Assembly: GCF_963576615.1 (NCBI RefSeq)
Contig: NC_088711.1
Span: 9,480,869 to 9,544,868 of the forward strand
Length of the DNA: 64,000 bases
Direction: 5' to 3'
From: Watersipora subatra
Taxonomy: Eukaryota; Bryozoa; Gymnolaemata; Cheilostomatida; Watersiporidae
Of this stretch, positions 1 through 14,800 are shown piece by piece. The number at the start of each line of letters is the position of its first letter. Position 1 is the stretch's first letter. The notes beneath the pieces are model-generated. The model had not been told where the DNA came from, searched no databases, and saw only the letters and a list, made by a program, of their open reading frames with translations. The position numbers and the translations under genes were made by a program.

Positions 1-218
1 AGTTCTGGTGTAGGCTAGTTCTGGTGTAGGCTAGTTCTGGTGTAGTCCAGTTCTGGTGTAGTCCAGTTCTGGTGTAGTCCAGTTCTTGTGTAGGCTAGTT
101 CTGGTGTAGGCCATTTCTGGTGTAGGCCATTTCTGGTGTAGGCCATTTCTGGTGTAGGCCATTTCTGGTGTAGGCCATTTCTGGTGTAGGCTAGTTTTGG
201 TGTTGGCCACCTCTGGTG
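1..218. repeat. 16-bp minisatellite at the window start
   Basis: The unit is TTTCTGGTGTAGGCCA, with the sub-variant TTCTGGTGTAGGCTAG and a block of GTAGTCCAG. About 14 copies are seen and the array continues beyond the window. Open frames on the minus strand are repeat artefacts. Confidence 0.92.
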
Positions 219-327
219 TAACCCTGATAGCCAAGAGCAATTCAAATACATTTGTACGGCATTGCCCACACCACACCAGCTGTATTTTGTGTAACAAAAG
301 TGATCGATCATCTGACCTCATATTCTA

Positions 328-1440
328 TTGTCGTTGTCATTCACACGTTTATGTTATGCAGTAGGCTGGCAGGACACACAAACTGCCATTGGGAAACCCA
401 TTGAACTTGCTATAAGAACTGTCAAATTAGTTTTAATTCAGATGGATGACGTGGTGGTCAAGATAGTAGGCATATTTGAAGTCTTTCATAATATCACATA
501 TTTACAATATCGCAATACGTGTATTCGCAAATCTATTCTATTGAGTTCAGAGTGCCAGCAGGGATTAGCAACATTGTTTTCAAAGGGTGACGCTGTTCCT
601 ACTATCACTAAAATCGGATTATCCTCTGTATCTGCTCTCAAACGCTTTAAATCTATAAACAATTACACTGTGATTATCAGTAATTGCACAACTACACCTA
701 GATCAGTGTAATTACGTGTATATCAGTAGAGTGGCACATTATCGCCCACAAAAAAATTCTATCAACATTTGTAACAAAACATTAGGTAAGTCTTGGGGCA
801 CATGTACATGTACAAGATATAAATATGGAGTGTGCCATTCGAGAGAAACTGGAATACCACCTTCTTATGCACAGAGCATGCCGATTTTTTTGGAGATGTT
901 TTTACTCCTAAATTGTCAAAGCACTTGCAGTCTACATTTTACTAGTCAGAGTAGAGTCTGCTATCCGCACTGGCAGATTTTGGAGGAGATTGGTCTGCTG
1001 CAGTTTGGCCTTTTTCAAGTATGACAGCAGTTTCAAGGGCAGATCATCAGGAGCAACAATGAAAGTATAACTTCATTGATTGGATACACACATTTACATC
1101 GACACTTAGGTCAACTGCGTGTGGTTTTCATTAATTTCATTGCTGATGCTAATTGAGTTACAGTTGATCGCTGTATCCACATCGTGTGCTGTAATTATGG
1201 TCAACAGCTTAGTTGCTTGCAGTGACCAGCTTCTTTTGTGGTTCTGCGTTCCAATGACTTGAGTTGTTCAACTTTCTGCCAACCACAAGGAGACTCTTGC
1301 CCTATTCGATTTGAGTCTGAACATCAGTTATCGAAATTTGCTAGTAGCGTAGTAGAATGTTGCCCCTTTCGTTACACTGAGCCCATCAGTAATACTGTCT
1401 TTAGCACCCAAGAATGATATGCTTATGCTGTTGAATTTGG
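328..1440 (+). other. Unassigned sequence with broken open frames
   Basis: A 127-codon frame (328-711) and a 102-codon frame (716-1024) adjoin, followed by further stop-interrupted stretches to about 1420. ACATTAG|GTAAGT at 784 is a donor-like site. I recognise no protein family. It may be a decayed transposon or a 5' region of SNX8. 1440-2216 shows nothing I can interpret. Confidence 0.2.
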
Positions 1441-2216
1441 TTGAACTTGTCCTTGACTTTCAACAGACTCTCACCTATTTCTTTAAAGATTTAATAATAC
1501 TATATAAAATAAAATGCATATGACTAATAATATATTGTATAAACTCAAAATGAGCTGACATCTTTTACAGCTATATCCACAAAATGGCCACTGATATTTG
1601 GCTTTGTATGCTTTTCTGTATTCAATAAGAGGTCGTCTGTGGTATGAACAGTCATGCCATATCTCTGGTCTTCCAAGAGAAAGATGAACATTCTGTGGGC
1701 TAAATGCTGTCCTTACCTTACCATACAGCACACATGTCACAGCACCCCTTGCAGTAGATACCTCGAAGAGTTACTGTAAAGCACCCAGGAACCGCTTGTA
1801 TTGAAAGGGCATCCAATATTAACTAAGCTTGTCTGTAGCAGTATCAGAAGACTGGAATAAACATGTTGATACTCAAACTATTCATTATATTATTGTATTA
1901 TGTTCGTCTTGTAAGAGGATATTCAGACTATGACCTAGCGATGACCGACCAAACAACGCCGCTCTAGTTGATACTTCTGGATATGCCTCTGCATCCGTGA
2001 TTTGCTACGCGTGAACATTATCAGTTGCTGTCATGTCATACGATCAGCCCACCAGATAAGACAACTGCATTGCATACAGTGGCTAGTGCACGTGTGTGTG
2101 ATTTATTGGAGAGAATTGATAAGATATTAAACTGGCTAATGCATAGGGGGTCTGTAATGAATACAGCATCATTGACAAGCTAGTCATTTGATTTTTATTT
2201 CATTGCACATGAAAGG

Positions 2217-2593
2217 TGTAATGCCTGGTTTCCATATACGACGCAAAGCACCGGCAACAGCACCGCAGGCTATTGCGGTGAAATATGAACCTACACGCCA
2301 AGTATCACCGAGTACCACCGGTAATTGCTGGCGGTCAACGCAAGAGTTTAATGCTGTTCAACTTTCGCGAAAAGCTGCAGGCTTTTCGCGAAATTTGAAC
2401 AGCGTTCAACCTGTAGATGCACTGTACAGGTGAAGGTCACCATTATCAAAACGGCGTGGCTAGCGAACATTTTATGCGATTATTAGCGATGCAGCTTTTT
2501 ATGTGAACAGAAGCCGCTGAGCCTAGCGTCGCAATCGTTTTGCTGCACAAGTCACCGCCGGGGTTTCGCAATCGATATGGGAACCAGGCTTTA
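2217..2593. mobile_element. GC-rich MITE upstream of the first SNX8 exon found
   Basis: Imperfect termini TGCCTGGTTTCCATAT and AGCCTGGTTCCCATAT (inverted), about 377 bp, clearly more GC-rich than its surroundings. It contains the inverted pair TTTCGCGAAAAGCTGCAGGC / GCTTTTCGCGAAA. Confidence 0.75.
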
Positions 2594-2845
2594 GTTTAAA
2601 TTGATCAACATATGATCTGTTGCATTATGGGGTTTGTTGGTTGTGATACGTATAGCCAGTCTGTCATTATACTCCAGACACTACTGTTTGCAGATATATG
2701 GCGTTTCACTGAAAAATGGCTCTAGCGGATTCTAATGTAGCTTTTCTTGTGCCCTTATGCATCTAAATATATATATATATCATACGTAGATATCATTTTC
2801 GTAGATATCATAGAAGTATCGTGGTATGCTTTTGGCTCATTGTAG

Positions 2846-5800
2846 AGGTACAAGGTGACAGTGGGTAGGAGGTACAACGATTTCCATGCCCTACACGAGA
2901 CCCTTATACATCGTTATCCATACAGAATCATTCCTTCACTGCCACCCAAAAAGATAGGAGGTAATCACTATTTTCACATGATACTGCTGCTGTATATATT
3001 GCTTAACTTGCTTTTTTACGCTTCAATCGTCATCTATGTTATGAGGAAGTTGATGAATGTATGCTCTCCATGCCCAACATTTGATTGATCTTCTACGAGA
3101 TTGGTTTTGGTAAACTGAAGTTGCGATGTTAGTCAGTTGGTTGATCTTTTTTAGTCTAATCCATGATGCCTCATTTTGAGCATTGAAAGTCAAAGTAATA
3201 GCTTTAGTAGTCACACAAACAGTGTGTCAAGGTCGTAGCAACAATAGTTGACTTAGTCTCATATATCTGTGTCTGCAAATTGTTGACTGTAATAAATGCA
3301 CTGCAGCATAGAGGCCACCTTTTGGGCAATTTGGCCGATTTTTCGAGTCCAACTCTGATTCATGAGTAATATTTTCTTGACCGGATCAACATTTCAAGTT
3401 ATATAAATTTAATTCTGTCGGTCTAATTTTTGTCGATCTATGCTGTCATGATGTTGGTCCATGACTTTACTTTCATAGATTTTCTGATGCAGGAACCTTT
3501 TCTTGATCAGATTTGTGTGGCAGACAGTGGCACATAGAGTAGTTTTGACTAGATATCTTTGTCAAAATAGCATTCAAACCAAAATACTTGACACAAATAT
3601 ATTTTCACACTCGACTTATGAGTTTTTAAAAACTCAATTCAATACTTACTCTGTTTGTGCGATGCAGAATGATATGTATTTTAGTGCTACTAATGCCGAG
3701 TTAGTTTGCAGTAACTTCACCACAAATTTAGTGCTAAAATATCAGTTGTTGAGGTACTCATGTTTCATAGCGCCACCTTCCTAAAGGTTTTTATTTGGTC
3801 ACTTACGAACATAAAGTATTTTGTACTTACCACTTTTTTTCATTCATTTTGAAAATGTATGTACAATGTATGTACACTTTATGTACAACGTATGTACAAC
3901 ATATGTGCAATGTATGTGCAATGTATGTGCAATGTATGTACAATGTATGTGCAATGTATGTGCAATGTATGTACAATGTATGTGCAATGTATGTGCAATA
4001 TATGTGCAATGTATGTGCAATGTATGTACAATGCGTGTTAGTCAAAAACCTACCATCTAACAACATTATTTTTTAGGTATTTCCACCGAGTTCCTAGAGT
4101 CAAGAAGAAAATCATTGAGGCGGTTCTTGAACATTATAGCGAAGCACCCGGTGATAGCAGAAGGACGCCTCGGTATACTCAAGTTCTTTCTTACCTTCAC
4201 CGGTTCGGTGCGTATGTCTTTGTTCTGTGTGCTGCTTTGCTCGCCATACACAGCATAGCCATCTGGACGCCTCGGTAACAGCTGAAAACCTTGGTTATAT
4301 AACGACCGAAGTGAAGCTTGCATCATCGGAAACTCCGATTGGCGTAAGCAGCGGTTTGAAGTAATCCAAGTGTAAAAATCTGCAACCAATCAAAAGTGGT
4401 GCTTGTGCTTACTTTGACATGGCCGGGCTGAACTGAGGACACGTTTGATTGGACAACGCGTTATTAGCGAATGTAGCTTCGATTATTGGGTTCGACTCAA
4501 TCGTGATTTAGAACACAACTAATGAAATCGTGCAACTGTTAGACAAAAAATTAGCGTTGTTACAGCCATTGTCCGAGTTTGCTTCTGCTGCACGTCACAT
4601 GTTACAAATTTTTGTTGATTCTACTGTTTGGCTGCTCTATCGCTACAACTAAACTGATATCAAAGAAGTGTCATCATTGTGAATAGCTGGCTATGTATAT
4701 GACCAAAACATTACACTTGGCTACTTGCCTGACCCTTTGTTGCTATTTTATCTCTGCTGGAGCTCCTTCTATGTGTATTTGTAGGACTGTCAGTCCAAGC
4801 TCAAGGAACAGTTCCGTAATGCCCCAGATGAGTTTATGACGAATGAGTTGGCTCTCAAAGCAAAGGTTGGTTCATATCTCTTTGGCAGCACTTCTCTTGA
4901 AGAATTGAGTGTAAAATATATACTGTTGTTACAAGGCCTGTTCAAGGGAAGTTAGGTTAGCATGAACCACCAAGTGTACCATGTGAGAAGAGACATTTGG
5001 GAGCTTCTGGAGTGAGCCATCATATGGTTCACACTCTAAAAGGTGTACCACTAGAGGGCCACTCTGGAGTGAGCCATCATATGGTTAACACTCTAAAAGG
5101 TGTACCACTAGAGGGCCACTCTGGAGTGAGCCATCGTATGGTTCACACTCTAAAAGGTGTACCACTAAAGGACCACTCTGGAGTGAGCCATCATATGGTT
5201 CACTCTAAAAGGTGTACTACAAGAGGGCCACTCCGACTGTTGCTCTTTAGCTTATAAGGCAGTGTTGTCGATGGCCATGCACTATATTTGTTTTTAATCA
5301 CAATGCAACGACAGAATTTCTGGTAGTTAAAAGAAACAGTAAAATATGTTGCTACGCTGAGTATTTATAATAAGAATGGCTCGTAAGTCATTAACGCGGC
5401 TCACTTGACATCTATTGTTGGTTCGTACAAGTTTTATGGAGGATGATACAAATTCATTTTGCGAATGCCAAACATTTTTACAAGCGTATAATTGTAATGC
5501 AAGTGTAACAGAAGGCTTCTTTAGCACATAAACTGTCAGATATAGCCCTTTTTTTTAGTAAACTCATCAATGGTTTCTTTAGCTTGAGAGCAAAGATATG
5601 AATTTTTTGAAAAAATGTTTCTTTTTGCAGATACGAAGGCGTTTGTTTTCAAAAATTGAACATTTTGAAGCATTTTAAAATAATCCAAACATGTAAGCTG
5701 ACGATGTCCACCTACTCACCTAAATCATTATACAGGAGCATCTGTAAGAGAGTTTAGTTGGACTATACGATAAAAATTGAACATATTCCAACATCAAAAA

Positions 5801-8800
5801 CTCTGACTCTATTTTTTAAATTAAGTCTAAGAAAATAGGTTGCTTGTAGGATGTCCTGAGTTAAATGAATTCTTGCATCATGTTTTGGTGCTTTGCTAAA
5901 CAACACCAAGTTTATGTTTGCTTGTTTTTGCTTTGCTTGTAAACATCACGTTATTGACTTGGAAAGTTCCGATTTATAGTAGTACACCACAAATAATCAC
6001 ACCGCACTGGTCATGTTCTCATATGTATAGATATGATAGATGCTCTTAGAGGGTTTACTACGAGGGCGATTCAATAAATATAATTTCCTTATAAGCTAAA
6101 ATATTATTGTGATAAATACATAATTTTTTTGGAGCTATGCTCTTTTGTGTGTTGTCTTCACAAGGTATACTTTTTTAATAATTTTGAGGCTATACATTTT
6201 TTGGGGACAATTTTCAAATAGTTGCCCCGTTTAAAATCTTCTCACATGTTAAACCGAAAGCTTCAATAATAAGATTTTTTATCAAGTGAAGGAGTCAAAC
6301 CGAGTGACATTTACAGGAGAATAAAAGCTCAATATGGTGACTGTTGTTTAAACCAAAACAGAGTTTTCAAATGGGCTAACAGTTTTAAGGAAGGAAGGAC
6401 CTCTATTGAGAATGGACCAAGGTCAGGTAGGCCAAAACAGGCAGCCACACTAGCCAATTTAGAGACTGTGGACAAGCTTGTCAGGGCAAACAGATGGGTA
6501 AAAGAAAATTGTTAAATCATTGAGCATCTCCATTGGAGCAATACATTCCATTCTTGAAGATTTTGGGACCTCAAATGTGTGCTGGAGGTGGGTTCCCAAA
6601 ATGCTCAGAGACGCCAACAAAGCTGGACATGTATAAGAAGAATCTGGACAGGGTTCAAAGGGACGGAGATTCCTTTTTAAATAGTCTTGTGATGACTAGT
6701 AACATAGTGACACACTATGAGCCAAAGCAGCAGTCATTGAGGTGGAAACACCCATCATATCCTGTCACAAACATGTTCAGAGCACAGATAAGAGGCAAAA
6801 AAGGGATGTTGACAGTGTTTTGAGATGTGAGAGGCCCCATTAAAGCAAGGACTCTTGAGCAGGGAACCACAATAAACAATGAAAACTACTGCCAACTGCT
6901 ACACCAAGTCAAAAAGGGCATTGACAAGAGAAGAGGCATGCATTTTTTTTGTGTCATTCTCCATCAAGACAATGCAAGGTCCTACACTGTCACTCGAATC
7001 ATTGGGACTATCAACCAACCAGGCTGGGAACTGTTGGGCCACCCACCTTACAGCCCTGATCTCACACCTTATGACTAACAGCTCTTTGGTGCGCTGAAAT
7101 CCTATACCAGAGGCATTCATATGGAGACTCAGGGCGAGGTCAAAGCTAGTGAAAACGATTGGTTATGAAGACAAACTACAGAATTTTGCGCTGATAGGAT
7201 CAAGAAACTAGTACCAAGATAACAGAAATATGTTGACTTGTCTGGCAATTATGTTAAAAAAAGTATCTCACTTAATCCTTTCATCCCTAGCCCCAAAATA
7301 TCTGGGAAGGAATGGTTATCCCCTTGGCCGAATCCCAAATTGATTGAGATCGACTTTTTAAGCAATTTGTGCAAAATTCGTTTGCAATATCATAATTCTG
7401 TTGCAATATTTCGAAAGTATACATTCCAAGATTTTAAATGAGTACCAGTTTGCTATTTCTTGAAACTCATAAAACAGACCAATAGGGCTTTTTCTCAAGT
7501 TGTAAGAAAATCAACCATATCGGCAAAATATGAGGATCTTTTTTTTCAATAGCATCATTATACTTTCAATATTATAATCCAACTCCACAGCTTTATTACT
7601 TTACTACTAGCTTTAGGTAAGTCTCAAGAGCTGATATGATTATAAGATTTACTTACAGGTACCGTAAAACCTCTATTTGAACGCCATGGCACTCTATTTT
7701 ACAACCCTTCTCCTAATAGTGGCGGTCAAATAGAGGTGGCGTTCAAATGGAGGCTGGCATTGTATTTTTTAAATAGCTCGTCAGTATTTTGGAAAGATAA
7801 ATTTAACTCTTTCACGGGCGAAGCAAATGTCGCCTATATTTTGAACTCTCCTTCGGGCGGAGCGGCATTAACCTTTTTGGATGCAATAAAATCTGCTAAC
7901 TTACCTCCAACTTGTAGATCTTTATATAAATTTGCATTGGGAAGCTGAGAAATGTCTCTACCAGTTGGTATCTATTGCTTGCAATTAACCTGCGATGATA
8001 TTATAGTCTGTGCCCTGCTTTGCAAGTTGTTAGAGCTTTGAATTTTTTATTTCATTTTAAATTTGAAGACATATTTTTATTTATATTTACCAATGTTGCA
8101 TAAAAGCTTATAGTACTCATTGATATGTTTGCTACAGTTTGCAGCCAAAACTGGCTTTTTGTGTGCAATAGAAGAGGAGTTATGTGCATGGATCCATTGT
8201 AAGCCAAGTTAAGATAACTGTAAGGGTGCTATTAAATAACATGCTATAAATCTGCAAATTTATAAGTTATGTAACAATACTCTACATGTATCAAATGCTA
8301 CAAACATGTATTCAAGAATAAGTGACATAAGCGAACCATACTTATTATAAGTATGGTATAAGTATACTTATTATAATAATGTAGATTATTTGGGTGTGAT
8401 GGGGTTGTAAGAACAAAAGCTTGCAAAATAGACATTTTTAATTTAATTTTTTGGAGGTGTGAGATACACCAAAAACAATTGTAGTACTTTTGTCTGGTTT
8501 ACGCGGGAAACTTTTTTAGGGCACCAAAAATATACGTGCATATGCAGACATGTTCTAACACAAAAACCATAATAGAACAGTTGAAAATATAAAAATTGTT
8601 GGCTTTGGGTGAAGTACATGTAGCTGTGAAATATGTAAAATTAAATACAGACCTATCACCATAATACATGCACTCAAGAAATAAAAACTGTTTTAGTTTG
8701 CAGCAATTGCTGATTTAAGCCACTCTTTTAAAAAGATTAGGTTCACTCTAGTGAACCTCATTTAAGTTTAACGTTTAAGCTTTCTAAGCTTTAACGAAAA

Positions 8801-11800
8801 AACCGAAGTTCTCTGGAGTTTAAAAACGGGATTCAATACGAACAGAAACAACGAAAGAATTAATTTTTATTAACGTAACCGAGTCATTATTAGTACGATT
8901 TTGTGGACACTTCCCTACTAATTACTTGCTATTTTGGGTTTGTAAAGATCAAAGAAAGTCAAAGTGATGGTCAAATGGGGCTGCTGTTCAATTAAAGGGT
9001 GGCGCTCTGTTTTTCAACCCTTCTCCTATAGTCAAATAGAGGTGGCATTCAAATAGAGGTTTTAGAGGTTTTAACCTTTACGTTCATGTAGAGGTTTTAT
9101 GGTAAGTACTAAACTTTGAATAAAGGCTAAGGAAGGCATCAAATAATAACGATAGTTGCTACTATCTGACTGAATCTGACAGCTGTGATAGTAATTTTTT
9201 GTGAGTCGAGTTAACCTTAATGTAGCATGATTTTATTTTCAAGCAGCTTTACTACTTGCTGCTAAAATTGGGCATATTGACAATAATAATTACTCAGTAG
9301 CAGCTGAATACAATCAGAAGTTGACCAACCATGTTGTATGTAATCACAATTATCTCATCTTGTAGTGCATGAATCTTGGTAATTTTATGTCACTGCTTAT
9401 CCTGGTAGGTGTGCCAACAACCGAAATTTATAGCTTGCCAAGTTGGATTGGTTTTCATGCTTTTTTAGCTGATTTTAGCAGCTAGTGTTTTTCTAATCGT
9501 TTACTGATTTGAAGCAATTTTTTTATTTTGCTCTTAAAAAGTTTCTTTGCTTGTACATAGCTACATTGTTTTAATATAGAAATGGAGCTTGAAATGTCTT
9601 CTTCTTGAATGAAAAACAGAATTGAGATAAAATTATTAAAAAAAAGAGATCTGGGCATTTTAGTAACACTATCACCTGTGAGCAGTCAGTTATTAAATTT
9701 GGTCTAGATGTGTGCAATAGTTATTTAATTTGGCCTGAAAGGGTAAACTACAACTTGACTTACAATAAACTTTCTCTACTTATCGAATCGCCCTCGTAAT
9801 ATTTTACTCTGTTTAAGAGATCTATTTTACTTGTTGATTCATAAAACATGCTGGCATGGTCAGTTAACCAAAGTCAATCGTCCGGTTTAATCTCTGCAAA
9901 CACTAGACATTTTTGTTTGATCATATCTCACTTAGAGAGCAGTGGTCATAGCTTATTATAGCCAAAGGCTGCGTCTCCTGTGCAGGATTCTATGATGTAA
10001 TATATTCTCAGTGATCACAAAGCTGTTAGTAATTAGAAAGACATGCTTTCGGCAGTCTATTTGTTCTAGACATTGTTCTAATAGACCAGCCATTCTCATT
10101 AGCAGCTCTTGAGTAAATTCAATTTCACGAACTTCAGTTGAGCAATTGTCAATTGTAAGTGTTGTTAGGTCTGACCTCTATCCACCACCCCTTTTGATAG
10201 AAATATTTATGGTCTCTATCCGCCACTGCCCTGTACATGTATTAGTAATTAATGTGACTTCCATCCACTTCTGCCTTCTAATAATGATGGATGTAGTCTT
10301 TAATCATTGCTGCTATCTGACAACAATAAACAGGTCAGGTACTCAACTCGTGCAGTACTCTGCTCATAAATGATGACTCTATTGCGATGACAGAAACAGC
10401 TAAGCAGGGCTGTACATGTAGTTCCTGTGCACTTGGCTTCTCTTCATATACTTGATACTGCCCTTCTATCACTTCCTTATAAGAAATTTTGCTTGCAGGA
10501 ACTGGTGCCAATGGACACACAAGTGCAGTATTCAAATAGCCGAACATTTGTAGCAGCTCTCATACAAAGTGTTAACAGACTCAAGGATATCTCTGAACGT
10601 CTTGTTAAAAGATCTTTAGAGCTGTCAGTGGATATGAAACAGATTGCAGTTGAGCTCAGGTATTGTTGTAGTAGAGCTCAGGTATTGTTGCAACAGAGCT
10701 CAGGTATTGTTGTAGTAGAGCTCAGGTATTGTTGTAATAGAGCCTAGGTATTGTTGTAGTAGAGCTCAGGTATTGTTGTAGTAGAGCTCAGGTATTGTTG
10801 CAGTAGAACTCAGGTATTGTTGTAGTAGAGCTCAGGTATTGTTGGAGTGGAGCTCAAGTATTGTTGTAGTAGAGCTCAGGTATTGTTGCAGTAGAGCTCA
10901 GGTATTGTTGTAGTAGAGCTCAGGTATTGTTGTAGTAGAGCTCAGGTATTGTTGTAGTAGAGCTCAGGTATTGTTGCAGTAGAGCTCAGGTATTGTTGTA
11001 GTAGAGCTCAGGTGATCTTTGGAATTACGTCGGCCTTGCTGTTGTATGCTAGACTTAGGGCTGCATGTGCCATTTAGTAATGTACTTAAACAGGAGAAGA
11101 TTATATCTGCCATAATGATTATCACTGTGGTAGTGCGAATATTTGGAGAGCAAACTTTACTTTACATTAATGAGGCAAATACATGCTAGCAAACGTTTCC
11201 AACCAAAACAGACTTATTCTTACAAACAAATTTTAGAACATGCACGAAGCCCCTATCTTACTAACAAACATTTGGTATTCAACTGAATTCAATTGGGGTT
11301 TTAGAGAAAGCTGCATGGTCTAACCATGTGTCTCGGTACATTTACCCTAAATAGCAAGGCTTGTGTTGTTCATAATCATTACATCATGTCATATTTTTGT
11401 TGCTAGTGCATTCAATTTGTTTTTTGTTAATTTGTTCATTGGAAAATTTGACATTCACCATTTGTATTTGCATGTAATCACGCTGCCATCTTATGCATAT
11501 TCTGCATAAACTAAAATTTGGTTGTTTACATACCTGCAATATCAATAACTATGTAGACTGTATCGTAGGCCTCTAAAGTGCACCTTATGTATTATTCATA
11601 TAATTTTATGCAGTTTTTCTTTTGTAAGTATTTGTGTGTATTTAATTGCAATTGTATTCTTTATATGACAGCACAATGACTAGCAGTTCATCGGTAGTGA
11701 CTTCCTGGGCAACGGGGCCATCAGATAGCTGGGATCACCTGCAAAAGGGCTTCAAGCACTTGTCAGTAGAGTACTCGACCCTTTCGGAGAAGGCGACTAG

Positions 11801-14800
11801 AAAGGCAGCTAATGAGGAGCTGCGTATTCTCGAAGAATTAGAAGCATTTCTCGCTCTGCTCATGGCATATCGGGTAGGCTGCTGCTTTTAGGGTTTCTTT
11901 CTGTACATGTTTATAGCTAGGTTGTCACAGGGGCTAGAATAGAAGATATGTGATGGTGTGTTACTTGAGATATGTAATGGTGTGTTACTTGAGATATTTG
12001 ATGGTGTGTTACTTGAGATATGTAATGGTGTGTTACTTGAGGTATGTAATGGTGTGTTACTTGAGATATGTAATGGTGTGTTACTTGAGATATGTAATGG
12101 TGTGTTACTTGAGATATGTAATGGCGTGTTGCTTGAGATATGTGATGGTGTGTTACTTGAGATATGTGATGGTGTGTTACTTGAGATATGTGATGGTGTG
12201 TTACTTGAGATATGTAATGGTGTGTTACTTGAGATATGTGATGGTGTGTTACTTAAGCTTATTGTAATTTGAGAAATCATGAATAGCTCAAACCAAAGTA
12301 TTCAATGAATGATTTCAAGATATCTCAAATCAGAGTTTTCGATTCGAGTTGAATCACCCAGCCATCTCTGTGACATCATGATGAATCTGATGACATGCAA
12401 GTTAAACTCATACCGATAGGCATTCGGATTTATCTAAAGTTACAATCAATTGTGCATAGCAAATAACAAACAATTAAGTACAAACTCTTTTGTATAATAC
12501 TATAGCAGATTATGAAAAAAACCTGCAGATTTTAAATGATTTGAAACTGACATTACTAAATTTTTTACTCAACATTCTGTTAACAATTATGTGGTAAGTT
12601 TGCATGCTCTGAAATGAATTTGTTTAAAAAATCATTTTTAAATTATCCAAATTAGAGGCAAATTTAAATGGATATTTGTTCATGTGAGTCAATCAGCAAG
12701 TACATGTACTAAATTTTTCAAATAATTAGAATTACAGTAATTAAGTATCTAATCAGTCATGTAATTTAAATAAGCAAAGAGTTGAAGTGACTGGAACCAT
12801 CTATAAATCTAGCAAACCTTTCAAGTTGAAGTCTGGACCTTCAGTAGCAGTAAATACCGTTCCCATGATGAAAGTGCTCAAATACCCTAACAGTTTGTTC
12901 ATTGTGTCTCAGGTTTCATAGAGTAATGCTCAGTATATAATTTCCCTCTCTCTCTCTTTTCTGGCAGGACCTTTGTGACCGGCATCAGAAGGGTGTGCTG
13001 AATGACCACCAGAGGGCGCTTAATAAGATGGGCAGCATCAAGAAGAAACAGATGCATGCAACTGTGAGAGGCTCTGATGTAAGTCTGTTCACTGGCAATC
13101 CTATGGACTGTTATAGACTCACTAGTTTGTCTTGTGATTGCTTTTTCACTGTTATCGGTAAAGTATTATTTTAGTTATACCTCGACATACGAGCTTCACA
13201 CGTTCTGAGACTGAGCTTGTATGTCAATTTGCTCGCGCTTTAAAGCACTACATGTATTTCCTATTTGAAATAACTAAATACAAATTAATCCGTTACCATT
13301 TTCATGAAAAGAACACATAAAACACGATGTTAAGGTGTAAAGACATTACTATGTACATTGTCGTAAGCATTTACGTTCGAGACAGACATAGTGGCTAACA
13401 GCGGTCGGAGAGAGACCTGACAGCAACGAGTCTGGTACACTAAACTTTTGTGATGCTACGTAACAAAAACTTTAAATTTAACTTAGGTTAATTTAGTTTA
13501 CTAGATACATACTTAAAGCTAAGTTTTAATCTTTTACTAAACTTCCTTTAATTTTGTCATCTTAATCTGTTATAATCTGTTTCTGGTTTTGTGCTCTGCC
13601 TCGTGTTCACTATAACTTTTAGCTAACCTTTTAAAACATTTTTAAACTGATTAAAGAAAAGAGGTCGAGCGATTCTGTCCTTGAAAGCGGCCTGTCTCAT
13701 ACTTGGCCATATAGTGGCCATCGAGAAGCCGGTCGTATGCTCGTATCTGAAAGATTACTCGAATCTCAAAGCAAAACTTGCTTGAAATGCTGTTCGTATC
13801 TTGATTTTCTCTTATGTTGGGGCACTCGTATGTGGAGGTACGACGTATAGTTCAACCTCTGTTTACGATTGCTTAACATAGAAATTTTCTCGCAGACGAC
13901 TCAGAATTTGAGCACATATTCGAATTAACACCTGAAATACTTCATAGCGTATGATGTTCTAATTTTCTCGAAGCATTGCTATTCCAAAAGTGAGAGTGAA
14001 GCAGCAAATTACAAATAAAATGTAAAGAAATACAAAGTTGTTCAAACTGTGAAAGCTAAGTAAGTTTCAACATTTCCCAACCTAAATTAGGTTAAGTTAT
14101 AATGCATATCTCTATGATGATAACTTCTACCTGCTTATCGCTGAGCCTAAATTTATGTTCACATGTCTCTAAGATAACATTAAAAACCTTTCTTCATTGA
14201 TTATTACTTTATTAATCTACAATGGAGCCTCAGTTCTCAAAAATAATCCGTTCCAAAAAGTTGTTCGAAAACCGAGTTGTTCGAGACTCGAAACAATTAT
14301 TCCCATTAGAATTAATATATGTAAATTTTCATCTATTCCAAGCCGAGATAACAATTTTGGTAAAGTATTTTTTCAACATTTTACACCAAAAACTGTACTG
14401 TATACTACATACTATAAATAAAAGCGGGTAGATATAGATGGTGTTTATTTTTAATAAAATATTTTTTATCTATGATGATGAAAACAGAAAACAAAAAGTA
14501 AACATTCTGTATGTTTTGCTCTTAAAACATCAAAAACATTCTATGTTAAGATACAATACGAGAAATTGCAGAAATTGATAGCGAAACAGCGAAAAATACA
14601 ACAGATCAGTTACATCAAAAATCGTGTGAAAAAGAAAATATAAACAGCAATAGCACGTTTACTTCACATCTCTGAAGGAGAACCCTCATCCAAAACAATT
14701 TAGGGTAACTCGGCTGGAGGAGTTCTCTCTAGCAAATCTCTTCGGTAGAGGGATGTCGTCCTAGATGGCTCCTTCTTTTTTGTAAATAATTAATGAAGGG

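Larger units (their letters stand above)
4866..10498. other. Large SNX8 intron (5.6 kb)
   Basis: It holds the 57-bp minisatellite, the mariner element with its nested insertion and about 800 nt at each flank in which I see no gene. No extra SNX8 exon is needed: phase 0 at 4865 joins phase 0 at 10499. Confidence 0.6.

Noticed and set aside
328..711. First SNX8 exon or separate gene
   Set aside because: No PX-domain or other family similarity. Stops and lack of a matching donor leave it unassigned.
7736..7948. 70-codon frame inside the nested element as a transposase
   Set aside because: No catalytic motif, and the element is bounded by TIRs typical of non-autonomous copies.
11888..12280. 130-codon minus-strand frame rich in SNTPLHIS
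   Set aside because: Translation of the 24-bp repeat in SNX8 intron 5.
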